Under the pieces are notes generated by a model that saw only the letters and a list, made by a program, of their open reading frames with translations, was not told where the DNA came from and did not search any database. A stretch of DNA of 64,000 nt. It comes from Phoronis australis. Taxonomy: Eukaryota; Phoronida; Phoronidae. Of this stretch, positions 1 to 12,810 are shown in pieces. Numbering within the stretch: the stretch's first letter is position 1; the number at the start of each line of letters is the position of its first letter. Made by a program: the position numbers and the translations under genes. Location of the stretch: positions 150,550 through 214,549 of the forward strand of contig NMRA01000501.1 in NCBI GenBank assembly GCA_002633005.1, in the 5' to 3' direction.

Positions 1-3000
1 CTCCTGGATCCCCCTACGGAAGAACCCTCACCCTAAATGCGTCAACTAAGAGTCTTTCGAACTTGCTTTCGAAAACGCGCTCATAATCGCAAGGGCGAGG
101 GGGCGATGAACTCACGCCATCTGTTGGTTAAGATCCCCAATACTATTATAAGATCGATCTCATCTTCTCATCACGATCCATGCTCGGATCATAGAAATGA
201 TTTTCTTTACTCCTTCAGACTATGCTCACTTAGTTGTTTCGCCCCCTGGTGGGTACGTTTCAGTCGGCAAGGCAGTCGGATCAACTTCAGGCGATAGGCC
301 TATTTATTGCATTCCAACTAACTCTCATTCAAATAAACAAGACAGGAAGACCAAATACACAACCAAAGAACGTTGGTGTTCTTAACAGAAGTGTCCAGGA
401 TGACCCAATCTCAGAAATCCCACGTGACGGCTGCGACTCAGACTCGAAATTTAAGGTACATGTAACAGGAAGCGTGATTTGAGTACAAATTTGTACGTTT
501 ACTCTGAGCGCGCCATGCAGGTGATGGAGTTTTCAAATACAAAAAAAATTTTTGGCCCAGATTATGGCTTGTGTGGTATAGCAAAGAGAGTCTCTACCGT
601 TGGTAACATCTAAAAGAGCAAACCCTAACGATGACACATTCAACCTTAAAGATAGTCATTTTTTAATATCGAAACGTTTCTTCAGTTGGGGTCCTTTTAT
701 CACAGGTCGTAATTCCGGTCTTATAGCTACGACCGGACTTACGACCTATGATAAAACGGACCCATACACAAAGTCAATGAGCGGGTATTACAGGGGGTTA
801 ACAGGCTCTTCCTCAAGCTCTGGTCGCATCACTGCAATCCTTGAACGTTTTCACGACTTGTTGGCAACAGCAGCATATTTGAGAACTCTTCGAGGATCTT
901 TCCACTTGCCGTTTTAGGTATTGCATCGATAAACTTAACGCCACCTGTAAGTTTCTTTGATGGGTGGACTTTAGCTGTTGAAAGAAATTAAATGTGGTAT
1001 AATGAAAGAAACAAGTTTACATCATTAAAATAATAACATGAATAACCTTCAATCATACAAAAAGCCGTTTGCAAATCATCAAAGATTCTAAAATAGAGTC
1101 ATTGCAAGGTCACAAATCAACCTACGAAGCGAAAAGTATTCACATTTAATTACACAAACTATTACAACTCCGGTACCCGGAATTATATGCAGACAATCCG
1201 AGGCGTAGATCCTTAAATATCAGTTTATGGACCACGTCAAACCCGAATATACATTTATAAATATTTGGAAATGGTTTCTATATTGCGCTGTCTCCACGAG
1301 AAGAAGTTTATTACCGGTAATTCAGTTACGGCTTTGGTGTCCTACCATGGATCAGGAACTAATTTTAGGATTCAACCATTCATGTTTTCAAATATTCACC
1401 CTGGGCATAGCTGTAAAAAGTAGTCTGGGCGTATTTAAAGATGAGCCTATCTTTAAAACCCCCGGTAAGTTTCACTCTGGGTACAAGCGGGACCATTAGA
1501 CAACTTCAAGGGTTCCTATATTTTGAGAAAAGTGAAAATTACAAATTTTAAAAGAATGCGCATTGCAAGCTGCTCACGTGAAATGTTAAGCAATTCCACT
1601 TGTGCGCAGGCACCATTTCAAGGTGTCTATCATATTGTTTTAAAGTCACTCAAGAAATGTGAGGCTGCCTTCTAGACACAAGATACACTATACAAAACTT
1701 GTGGATCACGTGCTTTGCTTGTAACGCAAGGTGATGTCACGTGAAGACTTGGGTGAGCCTATTTCTTGTGTATACGGAACGCAGTCCTGAGTACTTACCA
1801 TTCACATACTCCAGGATGTCAACTTCACTGGATATCCGAATTTGGCTTCAGTACCACGTACCGGCGCTCCCGGTAATCTCCAGCCTCTTCACCAGGTAAG
1901 CCAATGACAGCGCTTGCGTACACACAGGGGTGACTCAGTAACAAATGTTCCAGCTCCGCTGGTGCGCGCGTTTAGCGAATTAGTGCAGTAATGCGACTAG
2001 CAAATATGAGTTTTTTATTACTTAACTTACTTCTACATTTGGTAAATCTTCTCCCCACCTCTCATCATGTCACTATTTCCTACACGGAATTTTTTATATT
2101 TAATCACTTCCGTTAATCTGTCGGTGATATAAAACAATCCTTCATCCGTGTAGCATGCACTGTCGCCTGCAAAAATCGGCACACGATATGTACGACGGAT
2201 GACGGATAAAAAGAAATAATTTAATATGAATGGCAGTGAGTTTACTTTCAGTCTTCAAATAGTCACCTTGTGTCAGGCCTACCTGAATGAAACCAGTCAT
2301 TTTGATCAATCGTTCGGCTGGTTGCTTCCTCGTTGTTCCAATACCCTTTTGTAACTTGAGGCCCCCGGATAAGTAACTCCCCTTCTCGGTTCGGTCACAA
2401 GTCTTCACCGGTCTCGATGTCAACAACCTGAAAAAAAAACAATTCCCACTTTGAATGGACAAACACTCCCTCTTTCGGAGACTTCGTGACCTCTATTGAT
2501 GACAATTCTTCCTCGATGCAAAGTTTCATGTAAGTTACAGTTAAATTAATTTCAACAACAAACCTATTAATAGAATCTCGTGTACATAATTTTTTACAAA
2601 TCTTGCAGCTGGTAACAAGTAACAATATTCGTTAACGCATCTCTTCCTGAAAGTCATATAATCACAAAATTATCATATGAGCAATCATAAAAACTTATCC
2701 AGTGATTAAACAAAATGTTAACTGCACCTGTTTTATATGGGCCAGCCGATGTTGTCGAGCCCAGTAAACTTCTTAATTAATCATTGTATTACTGTTCGTA
2801 CTAACCTTAGCTCAATCAATCTGACAACGTCAACTTTGATATGCACTCAACTGAAAGCGTGCCTTACACTCCGTCCGTGGCACCGGGTACCCAATGGCGC
2901 CCACATCCTCGGTATCCCATTTAGCCAAATGAGTTAGATAGATTGATACCTTGGTCACCATTCATCCTAGAACAAACGGTCACAAAAACGAAGTTTTGAT

Positions 3001-5618
3001 GTAGACCATTTCCGCCAATATGAAACGAAGAAAAGTCGTCGGAAATATAAATCAACATTCCAACCTCACCGACTAATCACTTCAATGGCCGCCATTTTGC
3101 TAGATTAAAGTAAGGTCTCGAGCATACTCGCAAACTCTTGCCATGGCTGGCGAGACTTTGGGCAGTCTTGCGTATTCTCGCCTTCCTCGCAAGAGATTTG
3201 CCGGGACTTGGAACGCTACCATACTTAGTTCGTGATACTGGGACCCCGGGCGTCGACTCCTGAATGTGTGATTCGTAAGATTCAAGTGCTTCGTTCTGTC
3301 GGCGTGAATCGTTCAATGTAAAAGCGAAACTTGCAAAATGTACATCATGTAGTTGTGATTAACGAAACTGATACACCATCGTACACGTACAAATTGATCA
3401 CGTTTTGAAAGAATGAAGCCACTTTTATATATGTACCTGTACATTAACTTTTATTGACTACACAATCGGAGGAACTAGATGTAGCATGGAAACCTGGATG
3501 GAGTCCAGTCACGTTAGTAACGACGCTAAAAAGCATGATCTCGTGAGACTCCTTGAGATATCGACGTGTATTTCCATCTGGAGCGCGTGATTTTGGCTAA
3601 AACATTCACAAAACGTAGCCAGGTAGAGATACTACTACAACTGTTAAGGGATGTTTTGTTAGCGTCAGTAATCAACAGAGTAAAGCTATTACTTCGCCAG
3701 TTGTGTGCTATCAAGAAAACTTTAATTTCACAGTGTCATATATCTGTAGTAAGTCCAAGGGTGTATATTCGAAATAAGATGGTATGTATTTACCTTTCTA
3801 GTAACCCCAAATATTAGACCGAGCGTACATTGGGAAACAAGGGACCTGTAAACGGAGAATTTGTCACCGACATCGAAATGGATTGAGAATAAATATTTGC
3901 TGTTTAAAAAAAATCGAGTTTATTTTGTAAACAAGATAAAAAAGTATTGAATGAACACTTCCCCGTTTCTCATGAAGCCTTGTCTGTGCTTAGCTCTCAC
4001 TGACGGTGTTCATTTTTTGGAAACCCTACGAACTGTAGACTGTGACTTCGAAAGTACGCCCATGGGCTTATATTTGGGATATCTGTTTGCTGTTTATTGA
4101 GAATACAACAACAGTTCATTCAGATTTAAATTGTGCAAACTGGTTATTTGCAAAAAAAAATTCCCTTAAGGAAACTTTGATGAAGAACTACCTTGTGTTC
4201 CTACATGCAATCAAGGAAAACTTCCGGTTCAAATTTAGAGAGAGTTACAATCTTGACCCCCTGCTGCAAGCCAACAAACAAACAAAATGACCACTTCTGC
4301 GTAAATGTAGAAGAAGGATATTGCTGCCAGGTAGACGTCTTTGTCGTGGAAAGCGCCAAGAGCGAACGGATAGCTAAAACAGTAAACAAAGTGTAGGCGT
4401 CTTGATAATGTTCTCGCACGGTAATTGTTATCTATACGAACGTTTTACCAGGAAGGCCTTTAATTAACAGTTATTGTTTATGAAGAAGATAACCAATAGT
4501 TAAAAAAGAATGGTTAAAATTCCCGTCATTTAATTAACTTGTAATTTGATTTAGTGCAGAGCAAATTTCAATAAACATGAGCTTGACTATTTGTATGAAT
4601 TTGTCAAGTTTCCTCATGTCTTCAATTAAAATTTCACTCATACGCAATCTTAAGATAAAGCAAGATTCCAAGTTAACGCACAGCAGTCTCACGGAGACCT
4701 ACATGTACAGTAGGCCTACATGTACGCATGCTAAACAATTTTTATGTGGGAATAAGAAAACACTAACCTAGACCAAACGGGATGCGTCTTCATAAGTATC
4801 GGATATCCCGTTTTAGGAGCTGTTCAGAAAATGAACAAGTGTAATGGCGGGAATTATGCATCGCTGTCACGCGTGCTAAGTTGTCAATGCCACGCGCTAT
4901 AAGTATAGCATTGCCTTCATTCTTGTGGATTGTTCAAAATAAGCGATTTGTAAGCTCAAGAAGCAAATGTTGACAATCAAGATTTTGCGACATCTGCGAT
5001 GACGACTTTAGATTATAAAGCTCGGCCATGGAAAGCACGAGGTGAGATAGTCAGAACAGCAACCTTGAATTCACACGCTGAATTTCCAGAACTTAGATGA
5101 CGTACTTACATGTACTCCTTTGAAGGCTCCGGGCGTGTCTGTTCGAGGTATTCCTTTTAATTTTAAAAAGCTGCCGTATAGACGTCTACATGCCCTTAAA
5201 AACAAAGTTATTGTTTCTAAATTTGAGGAGCAATAGTGTGGATTGGCTTTTAACGCAGGAATAATTTTAGGACCACATCTCGCGTCACTGACGCAAAATA
5301 ATTTCAATTACCCACTGCGATTGCTTAACCCGGGTCAACGGGCCTATTAAACTACAAGGAAACGCAAAAGAAAAAAAAAACTAGACCCACAGACATGATG
5401 CAGAGTGGGTCAATTGACCCATGCCCACGTTTTTCTAAAATTGTCCGTGCAACGCGATGAAATAGAGCCTGATATTGAGACCAATTGCTTCACCGAACAA
5501 GTAAGTGAACTGAGCCAGGTGTCAGCTTGACCGACTGAAGACATTGCCTTGTACTTTCACGTACATGGCTTCCTTGATCTTTCTCTTGGTCCAACCTGTT
5601 TCGCTTTCTAGAATTCGG
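1..5618. other. No supported gene; hairpin and AT-rich sequence
   Basis: I see no exon with domain evidence in this stretch. It holds the hairpin at 688-763, several TACATGTA palindromes (4700, 4717, 5107) and scattered short open frames without signatures. An 81-base open segment with good splice sites at 1815-1895 is discussed under rejected items. Confidence 0.4.
688..763. repeat. Near-perfect 33-bp stem hairpin
   Basis: Arms 688-720 and 731-763 pair almost completely around a 10-base loop (TTATAGCTAC). The 5' arm contains CACAGGTCGTAATTCCGGTC and the 3' arm its near-complement, with only a few mismatches. The length suits either a tiny foldback MITE or a microRNA precursor; cnidarian precursors often have almost fully paired arms. 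No second copy was noticed in the window. Confidence 0.7.
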
Positions 5619-5678
5619 ATGTTATTCCACTGGATATTGATTTGTTTCGCCCTCATGTGTTCTACTACTCCTGATGAG
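5619..5678 (+). CDS. Candidate signal-peptide exon
   Basis: An ATG at 5619 opens 20 codons reading MLFHWILICFALMCSTT then PDE, a textbook signal peptide with a basic-poor start, a hydrophobic core and a small-residue end. It stops at a strong donor, GAG/GTATGT, in phase 0. It lies on the same strand and 7.7 kb upstream of the first kringle exon, whose N-terminus is otherwise unaccounted for. The phases do not join directly: this exon leaves in phase 0 and the kringle exon enters in phase 1. An intervening exon of length 3n+1 would be needed, and I did not find one. The frame is also open upstream of this ATG, from 5544. It could belong to another gene or be chance. Confidence 0.35.
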
Positions 5679-6148
5679 GTATGTAATCAAAAAATCACAC
5701 CATACATGTATCCATGCTCGTTCTTCTGAGAACGCAGGAACACCGGACGATGGCTGGAGAATAGACCAACTGAAACGTCGTGACAATGTTAATAGACAAG
5801 AGATCTTTGTAAATAAACCTAGCGATTTTAATAATAGTTGTAATCCCGAAATATATTGCAAACATTTAGCTTATGGTGCGTATGTGTGTGTGTGTCACGA
5901 CCGCACTCTTTTAGAGTCGGTGGCAAACTTTCCTGTGTTACAAAACCCACAGAATAACGCTATAAAATGACTTTTAATATTTTTCACTTCAACTATAGAA
6001 CTCACCCAGCGTCATCTTATGACGAGTCGATTCTGACATGCTGATGTGTCAATGACGCGGTCGTCCGGTTGTCAAACACGTGCCAAATATCTTAAGAACC
6101 AATCAGTGTTAATGTTAGAATAGTGACTGTGTTGAACAAACCAATCAG

Positions 6149-6360
6149 GGCCCGGTTGCATAAAAGTCCATATACACTGATGTACATGTAGCTATCCAGT
6201 GGATAAGACTGGATACGGCGGCATAGGCGGATTCAGGGGTGGCCAAGCAGTCCGGATCCCCCTTTTCCCTTGATTTAGGGATATCAAATCTAGAATTTTC
6301 AAACTATAGACTTGAGCTCCCTTTTTAAAAAATCCTTGATCCGACACCCCTTTTAAAAAT
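6149..6360. repeat. Ends of two repeat families next to each other
   Basis: GGCCCGGTTGCATAAAAGT at 6149 matches the end of the MITE at 42341. From about 6222 the sequence GGCATAGGCGGATTCAGG resembles the terminus of the CAGAGGCGGATCTAGG MITE family described elsewhere in this window. A stretch follows with two related copies of CTCCCTTTTTAAAAAATCCT-like sequence (near 6318 and 6345). The opposite ends were not located. Confidence 0.35.
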
Positions 6361-7458
6361 CCTGGGCAAATATAAATGTACGCCGTACCTTCAAAAGTAC
6401 TTTTTCATTCGAACATTCGACGTTTTCAGGACTACACATGTACATGTAAACCTCATTGTTGGTAGCAGTCCGTAAATACTTCTCTAGGGTGGCGTCACCA
6501 GTCAATCAAAGCAGTATGGGTAATATACATGTATCGGAGTTCCGGCACTGTGGGGATAGCATAATTATATGGTAGACCACGCGTTAGTGAATAAGCTAAA
6601 TTCAATGGACTTAAAACATTATTTCACGATCGAAGGGTGCCATTTAGCGCACAGAAATAGCAAAAACTAGGTTGGTTCGATAGTCGGAAGGGACGAGGGT
6701 CCGAAATGAAATTTCCACGGCCGAAAGCGTTCAAGAGTCCGGAGGGCAATATTTAAAAAAGCGACGACACTTCGACTCACATATCAATTACCATTCTTAC
6801 ACCTTCGTGAATTTCTTGATGTTTGAAGTTTGCTATATTTCCGACATCAGAATTCATAATTGCTACCGGCATAAATTACATCACTTGACGGCAAACTTGG
6901 GAACAACAAAAATGTCTTCAAAATTAAGAAATCGTGACTATTTGGCATAAAAACGTGGTTATTTAGTTAGATTTTATGGTATTCGTTTCATACTAGCTAA
7001 TTCAAACCTCAAAAACTAAGGAAATGCATGGTGGGAATTCTTTAAAACCATAAATTCTAGCCTGAACTCCAAATCTCGAATTTGCTTGAACTTAAGAGTT
7101 ATCAAACGTAAATTGGGATTACACACCCATTTACGCTGTCGGTAAAATATAATACATAATTATGGGGATTTTGTTTTAAAGGAGAATGGAAAATGTCACG
7201 AGTTCGATTTCCAGTAGACCCCAGTTTCTGGTCTTTTATGTTGTAAATTCCAGCTAAGGTTTCTTGGCGTCGCGCCTCTAGCATTGACCCCGAGATTTAT
7301 ACGCAGGTATTGAAGGCATATTCCAAACTATTTACCGTTTTAATCAATCTACGTCCATCCCGTGTTCTGTCCAACACATTGGGCCGAAAGGTGTCGCGTT
7401 AACCTATAAGGAAGGTGAGGACAAAAAGTCAACAATTCTTGCAATGAATGTGTCGCTA

Positions 7459-7873
7459 TTTCTGATACTCGCTGGTGCCCTGCGTGCCGCTAGGTGGTAG
7501 CCAGCACCCAGGTATCACTTAATTATTCTCGGGAAATTTTTTTACACCGGCATTTCTGATTGTCTGGTCGAATTCCCAACAGACAGCGCTTTACGCTAAC
7601 AAACTGGCAGGACTGATGGAGCAAGGGTAAATGTGGTCTCATAGTGTTGGGCAGACAAATCGGTGCTTAAAATTTATGTTGAGACCACATCTACACTTAA
7701 GTCCATCAGTCATGCCAGTTTGTTTCCGTAAACCTCTGCCTGTTGAGAATTCAACTAGCCAATCAGAAACGCAGGTGTAAAAAAATTTCCCGCGGAAAAT
7801 TAAGTGATACCTGCGTGCTAGCTGGCGTGGCTACCGCCCCACCTAGCGGCACGCAGGGAACCAGCGAGAAATC
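7459..7873. repeat. Foldback element, about 190-bp arms
   Basis: The left arm (7459-7643) and right arm (7676-7873) are imperfect inverted copies. Both contain CTGCGTGCCGCTAGGTGG, GGTATCACTTAATT, GGGAAATTTTTTTACACC and ATGTGGTCTC. A loop of about 32 bases separates them. No protein is encoded. This is the structure of a foldback or palindromic MITE. A short related piece (CTCGCTGGTTCCTTGCGTG) occurs near 17911. Confidence 0.8.
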
Positions 7874-8029
7874 GTTCATAGTCCGCCATTTTTTCACGTT
7901 GTTGTAAACCTAACCAATAACTGCCGAGGTTACATCAACCAATGCTAAAGCGCGTGCTACTGCGTGATTCCTGCGTGGTGGCTAGGCACGTAATAAAAAA
8001 TAATTGCAGGCGGTCTGGCACACGTTGTA

Positions 8030-8236
8030 ACTGACGGACGTGTGCAGGCCTCGCATGTGGGCCCATTGCACTGATCACCTGGAAATGATTTTTTATGTTT
8101 TATTAATATAAGGTTAAAACCGAGCTGAGGAGCTAGAAACCTGGTTCAAGGGTTTAGCAGTGTGACCTAGTGAGATTCGCCCACGACCTCGAGTAAGAAA
8201 GCGGGCACTTATCAACCAGGCCACACTGCCTCCTCC
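8030..8236 (-). repeat. tRNA-derived SINE, copy 1
   Basis: Read on the complement, this matches the + copy at 30744-30950 over its whole length: GAGGAGGCAGTGTGGCC, a tRNA-like head, ACCAGGTTTCTAGCTCCTCAG, then GGCCCACATGCG and CACGTCCG. The Pol III B box is eroded here (GGGCGAATC). Confidence 0.7.
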
Positions 8237-8717
8237 TATAGGCACGTAGGGATCCGACTAGTTTCTGACTAGTGGAATGGTGCTTGTTAAGAAGTATCAA
8301 AGCCGTCTGGGGACTTGACAGTCACTATTGCAGTGACCTTTCTGTTTTATTAAAGAGTGTAAAAACGGCCAAGGCAATCCCCCGGGTGTAGTCTTCAACT
8401 CACGGCATGGGTCGCATGCTCACGTATACTATTTTATGATGATGAAAAATAGTGTCCGTATTCAAGAAATTTCGGCGCGAGTTGCAAGGCCGAGACAGCT
8501 CTGAAGTTCCATGACAATCAATCACTCATTGGGTCGGGGGCCTCGCGAACGGTAACATGGTGTTACCGGAAATTCACTTTTTTAAACCTTAGCAATTCGA
8601 CAAGTCCAACTTAGATTACAGTGCGATGATCTTTGTGTATTACTCAGATGTCGGCTAAATTGTGGCTTACAATTTAAACAGGCACATACACATCAGGCAA
8701 ACACTGAGAACCTTTAA

Positions 8718-9005
8718 GTCTGCTACACGCAGGGCAAAAAGGAGCTCGTGGAGATTTTTTTGCCAGAAATCTTCAAGTTTGTTAGCAACGACAAAACTTG
8801 TTCAGGTTCTGAAGAAGGACAAGACTGCTCAGTTGTAGACAGTCCAAAAAAAACTGCTTATACATGTACACCACTTCATCTGCGTGGCAAAACTCTCAGG
8901 GTCATGTTGGATAAACACTATCCCGGTAGTATGATACATGGTCACGAATTTAGAGTAGCAGTAGGCTACGCCTTAATGGCAGACAAGAAAAGGAAATCCA
9001 TATGA
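8718..9005 (+). other. Unrecognised open frame, about 95 codons
   Basis: The frame is open from 8718 to a TGA at 9003-9005. It encodes a mixed sequence with EIFKFVSNDKTC, LHLRGKTLRVMLDKHYPG and HEFRVAVGYALMADKKRK near the end. The composition looks protein-like rather than low-complexity. No domain is recognised, no convincing splice sites flank it and no ATG opens it. It may be a fragment of a mobile-element protein or of a host exon. It lies between the candidate signal exon and the kringle exons. Confidence 0.25.
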
Positions 9006-10509
9006 ATTTTCTTAATGAGATGGCTACTAGTCATCTAGTTAAATTGACCCTCATGTCTTTTTAACATGGATTGAAGTCCCCAGGTGATGGTATGGTGAGG
9101 GAGTCTGTTTTCAACTCCGGGATATCTGTTTTAAACCGGGGTTTCTGCTTTAATGAAACACGTCCCTGGGCTGTATTGATCCAAACTACGTAGCTTTGGT
9201 GGCATGCTCCTTTACTGTTTACGGTTGTATTTCAGACATTCTTTGTGTCTCCGTGTCAGTGATTGCCGCATGCCTGGTCAAGAAATTTTGCGGTAGGTAA
9301 CAGTTGTATAAGCATACATAAATGACATTTATAATTGTCTTGTTGTAAGTCTACACCAACAGAGGGCGTGTATGGAAATAGTGACTCTTGCCTACGCATA
9401 CTAATTATTAGAAAATTATATCCAGAGGTAACAATCAGTGGTTGCGTTTGAGAACACTGCGACTCTTCTTAAAGGCATACGTATTGCTAAAGGTACATCA
9501 GCTGCGATTGAATAAACAGCCCTAGTCAGTGGACTTGAAGTGTTTGCCTGGCTTGTCTGAAGAGCTTGAACTGCTGAAAAGTGTCGCAATGAAATTCAGG
9601 TACAAAAGACACCTTTACAGAGAAAAACGTAAACATGATTATTATTTCCCAAAGATCACATTTTCTGTGCACTCGTGTTTGCTATTACATTACAAATTCA
9701 ATTTCCTGGAAAATGGACAGGCGTGTTCTTCACCAGTGTACTTGTCATAATACTGGCCTGCTTCATACCTTCGTCAGGATATACTTGTACAGGCAGACGA
9801 GGGGGAGGGATGACAAGAACCCCTCCCCCTTTCAGCATGTTGTTGGTAGTGCTTCTCCGTCACGAATCGTTGTTGCTCCCTTTACGATATCCTAGATACT
9901 TTCGTAGCATACTATAGATTTAGCTGACTTTCTTTCGGCGATAACGTGTACCGTCCACCACAAACTTAAACCTGACACATTTCTTCTCTCTCATCTCAAA
10001 TTCAAAGCAATCACTAAAGTCTGCAGCTTGATCGAAGTTTCTGGCAATTTCAAAAACTTGAAATCTTTCGGCAGCTCTTCTACATCTCATCTACAATCCT
10101 ATCTAATCTAGTCCATATTTCAGCGTAATTGTCCAGTTGCACCACACTACGTCTATAGCTGTGAATAAAAGGCATGCGGTCCGTAGATGTAGTTTATTGC
10201 GCATTTTTCTATTTTCCAAAATAGTACTCAAATTTGGGCGGACTTTCTGACACGTTCTACTAGTCGAGTAAAATCCTAGAAATCAAACAATGTTCCCACC
10301 CATAAAACATAGCTGGCAAAAAGATTTTGACCTTTAGTTAAACTTACACTTATTTACAGTGTACTGTAGTTTCATTGAATCCACGATCACTCTCCTTTTC
10401 GAAGTTGCATGTGTCTATACTGTAGTTGTTTGTTGTTGCTTCCATTAGCGCCACCTTTTAAGGACAACCGTCCTTATTTTCCAGTTTTCCGTGAAATGGT
10501 TCGTGGTTG

Positions 10510-10690
10510 ATACGCCGTTAAATGTAACAATTTCGTAAAATGTAACAACTATTACACTTACATTGTTTACGTTGCTAGGCCTCTCCTAAAATGTAACAAG
10601 TTGTTATATTTTATGCAGTTGTTACAATCTACGTCGAATGCATATGCGAGAAATGTGTCATTGTTACATTTTACAAAAGCGGCGTCGTAT
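10510..10690. repeat. Short MITE with repeated AAATGTAACA motifs
   Basis: The ends ATACGCCG... and ...CGGCGTCGTAT are inverted relatives. Inside, AAATGTAACAA or its complement recurs about five times in both orientations (near 10519, 10537, 10588, 10617 and 10661). No coding potential is visible. Confidence 0.55.
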
Positions 10691-12810
10691 TTCATGAGTT
10701 TGCATGGTACATGTATTTGTCACTAGGGAGAAAACGGTTCACACACCAAACGCCTTTGTTGGTGACATTTCTTGATGTAGAAAATTAGTGTAATTAAAAG
10801 CAAAGTTACGTAATTTTAGTGACGATGTATAATTAATTAAATATATTGGTTGTTTTCCAACATTTGTATCCTCCTATGAGTGCATAGGAAGTGATTCAAC
10901 ACGTGTCTTTTACCAGTTGTGGGATGTTTGTTATAACAACTGTGCCTTGTTTTGCTAGTTGTGTAACTTTAAAGTCTTTGAAACCTGTCAGCTTTGGGAT
11001 GAGGCATTTCCGACAACAACAATAATCAGAACTATTATCCATCGAAATTACTTAACTTTTGTCTGCCTACACCATATTTGATAATGACTTGGCTTCATTG
11101 TTGGAGTCCACAACTTTATTTAGGGAATGGTTTTGATACCAGCAACTTTATTCAAATAATTGTTTTGGAACTAGAGGTAGCACGTTAGAGGAAGTTTGTG
11201 GTTTTCATGTTTTGAACTATCTCGCCCACCTTTCTTGTATTCCGTATAAATGTTCTGTTAGCTACTCTAGAATTCATATTGCTTGGAGAGAGGTTGCTTG
11301 CTTCAAAAATATTACAGATACCCAGGGTTGGTAAGAGACAACTTTATTTCTTGATGTTTTACTATTAACTTTGTCTTTAGAAACAATTATTCTCAGTTCT
11401 TTGATTATTTGATTAATTCATAGAAATTGTTGTAACTACAAGTTTCTGCTAACTAGTGTTTGCCTAATTGTGAGTTGATATATCATCAGACATGCAGTTT
11501 TCTGTATTTTAGTATGATGTTATTCGTACTTCAATTTGTATTAGAGGTTTTTATTATCTTTATCAATTGTTTCAGGTTTAATCGTATTCGTAAATTATGG
11601 TATTCGTATCGTATCGTGTCATAAACAAAGTTTTAGGAACCACCGTTACGGTATTATTTTATACGCATGTAACCAGCACGGCCAACAACAAAAACAAAAA
11701 CAAGAGGGACGGACATCTAATGTGCTTGTGGATACGCTACTGCCTTCTTTCTCGAATTGTTTGAATGAAATTCTATCAAATGTGTTTTTCATTTTTTAAC
11801 ATGAGTAGTTTGTTGGTATAATCAAAAATGTACTCCGTACAGTTTCAACTCCAGAAAAAAGGAGTTTCCACGATCAGGCAACAAGATTTTCAATTGTTAA
11901 AACGTTCCAGATGTTGCTAGGTTTTCAAACAAAAATCATTTTAGTTATTAATCATTCCACCTAGGTGTTCCAATAAGCAGTATGCCAAATATCTGTGTTA
12001 TGTCATCATTGTTGTCCGATGTTCTCGTGCAGTCACTCTGCGCACTCGACACAATGTCAGAAGTAGACTGCTTTCTTTTATTGTTTTGTTTGTTTACTAG
12101 CAGATAACGCTTGATTGACAGGACCCACGAGGTCAGACCAGTGATGGTGCAATTTCTTTAAATTTGAGTAAAAGAGAAGATTCTAGAAGATTCCAGTTAA
12201 TTAGTCTGGAACATTTTAGAGCCTAGTATTTGTAGAATGACTGGATAGATTCAGGAAAATTCTACAATGTGCTTGAATTCGTGAATTTCAGAACATTCTA
12301 AGAGACTATAAATATTACCCAGGTACGAGTTAGTGACAGTTGGTTAAATTCACTTGCTGAGTCGAGTTAAAGTTGCAACTGAGTATGAGTTACAGAATCA
12401 GCAGCTACAGCGTTAGTCAATAGAGCGCCACCTATTGCTAGACCCCAGGTTATTAATTAACGGATGACTGTACAAATAATGTAACAGTTACTAAAGTGTC
12501 TCTGAAGCTCATCACAAGTCAGGGTTGCCCAGATATGGCTAGAGCATAGATCAGACATTACATCAAAGGTTTTGTTTGACTCGGATGACTTGTGAACGTA
12601 CATGTACGGCCGAGATAAAGGGAAGTTAATACATTGACATGTAGCCCCGGTCAGTAGCTTGAGATCGAGTCACGGACTATAAGTAAAGCATAAACAAGGT
12701 TGTTGACAATATGGACACTATTCGCAATATTTCAGTCTTGAAATGTTACCCGAACAAAACGCCTGAAGGCCTCGCAACGACTGCTCACGCATTTTGAGTC
12801 ACTTAATGTT

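Noticed and set aside
1815-1895. 81-base open segment with a good acceptor (TACTCCAG) and donor (CAG/GTAAGC), phase 0-0
   Set aside because: 27 codons can stay open by chance, there is no domain signature, and no neighbouring exon was found to join it.
2302-2430. Open - strand segment after a TTTTTTTTTCAG acceptor, ending ATTCAG/GTAGGC
   Set aside because: Low sequence signal, no domain and no partner exons; probably chance.
9530-9599. 70-base candidate exon (DLKCLPGL...LKSVAMKF) with AG/GT borders
   Set aside because: Its phases (1 in, 2 out) fit neither the signal exon nor the kringle exon, and it has no recognisable domain.
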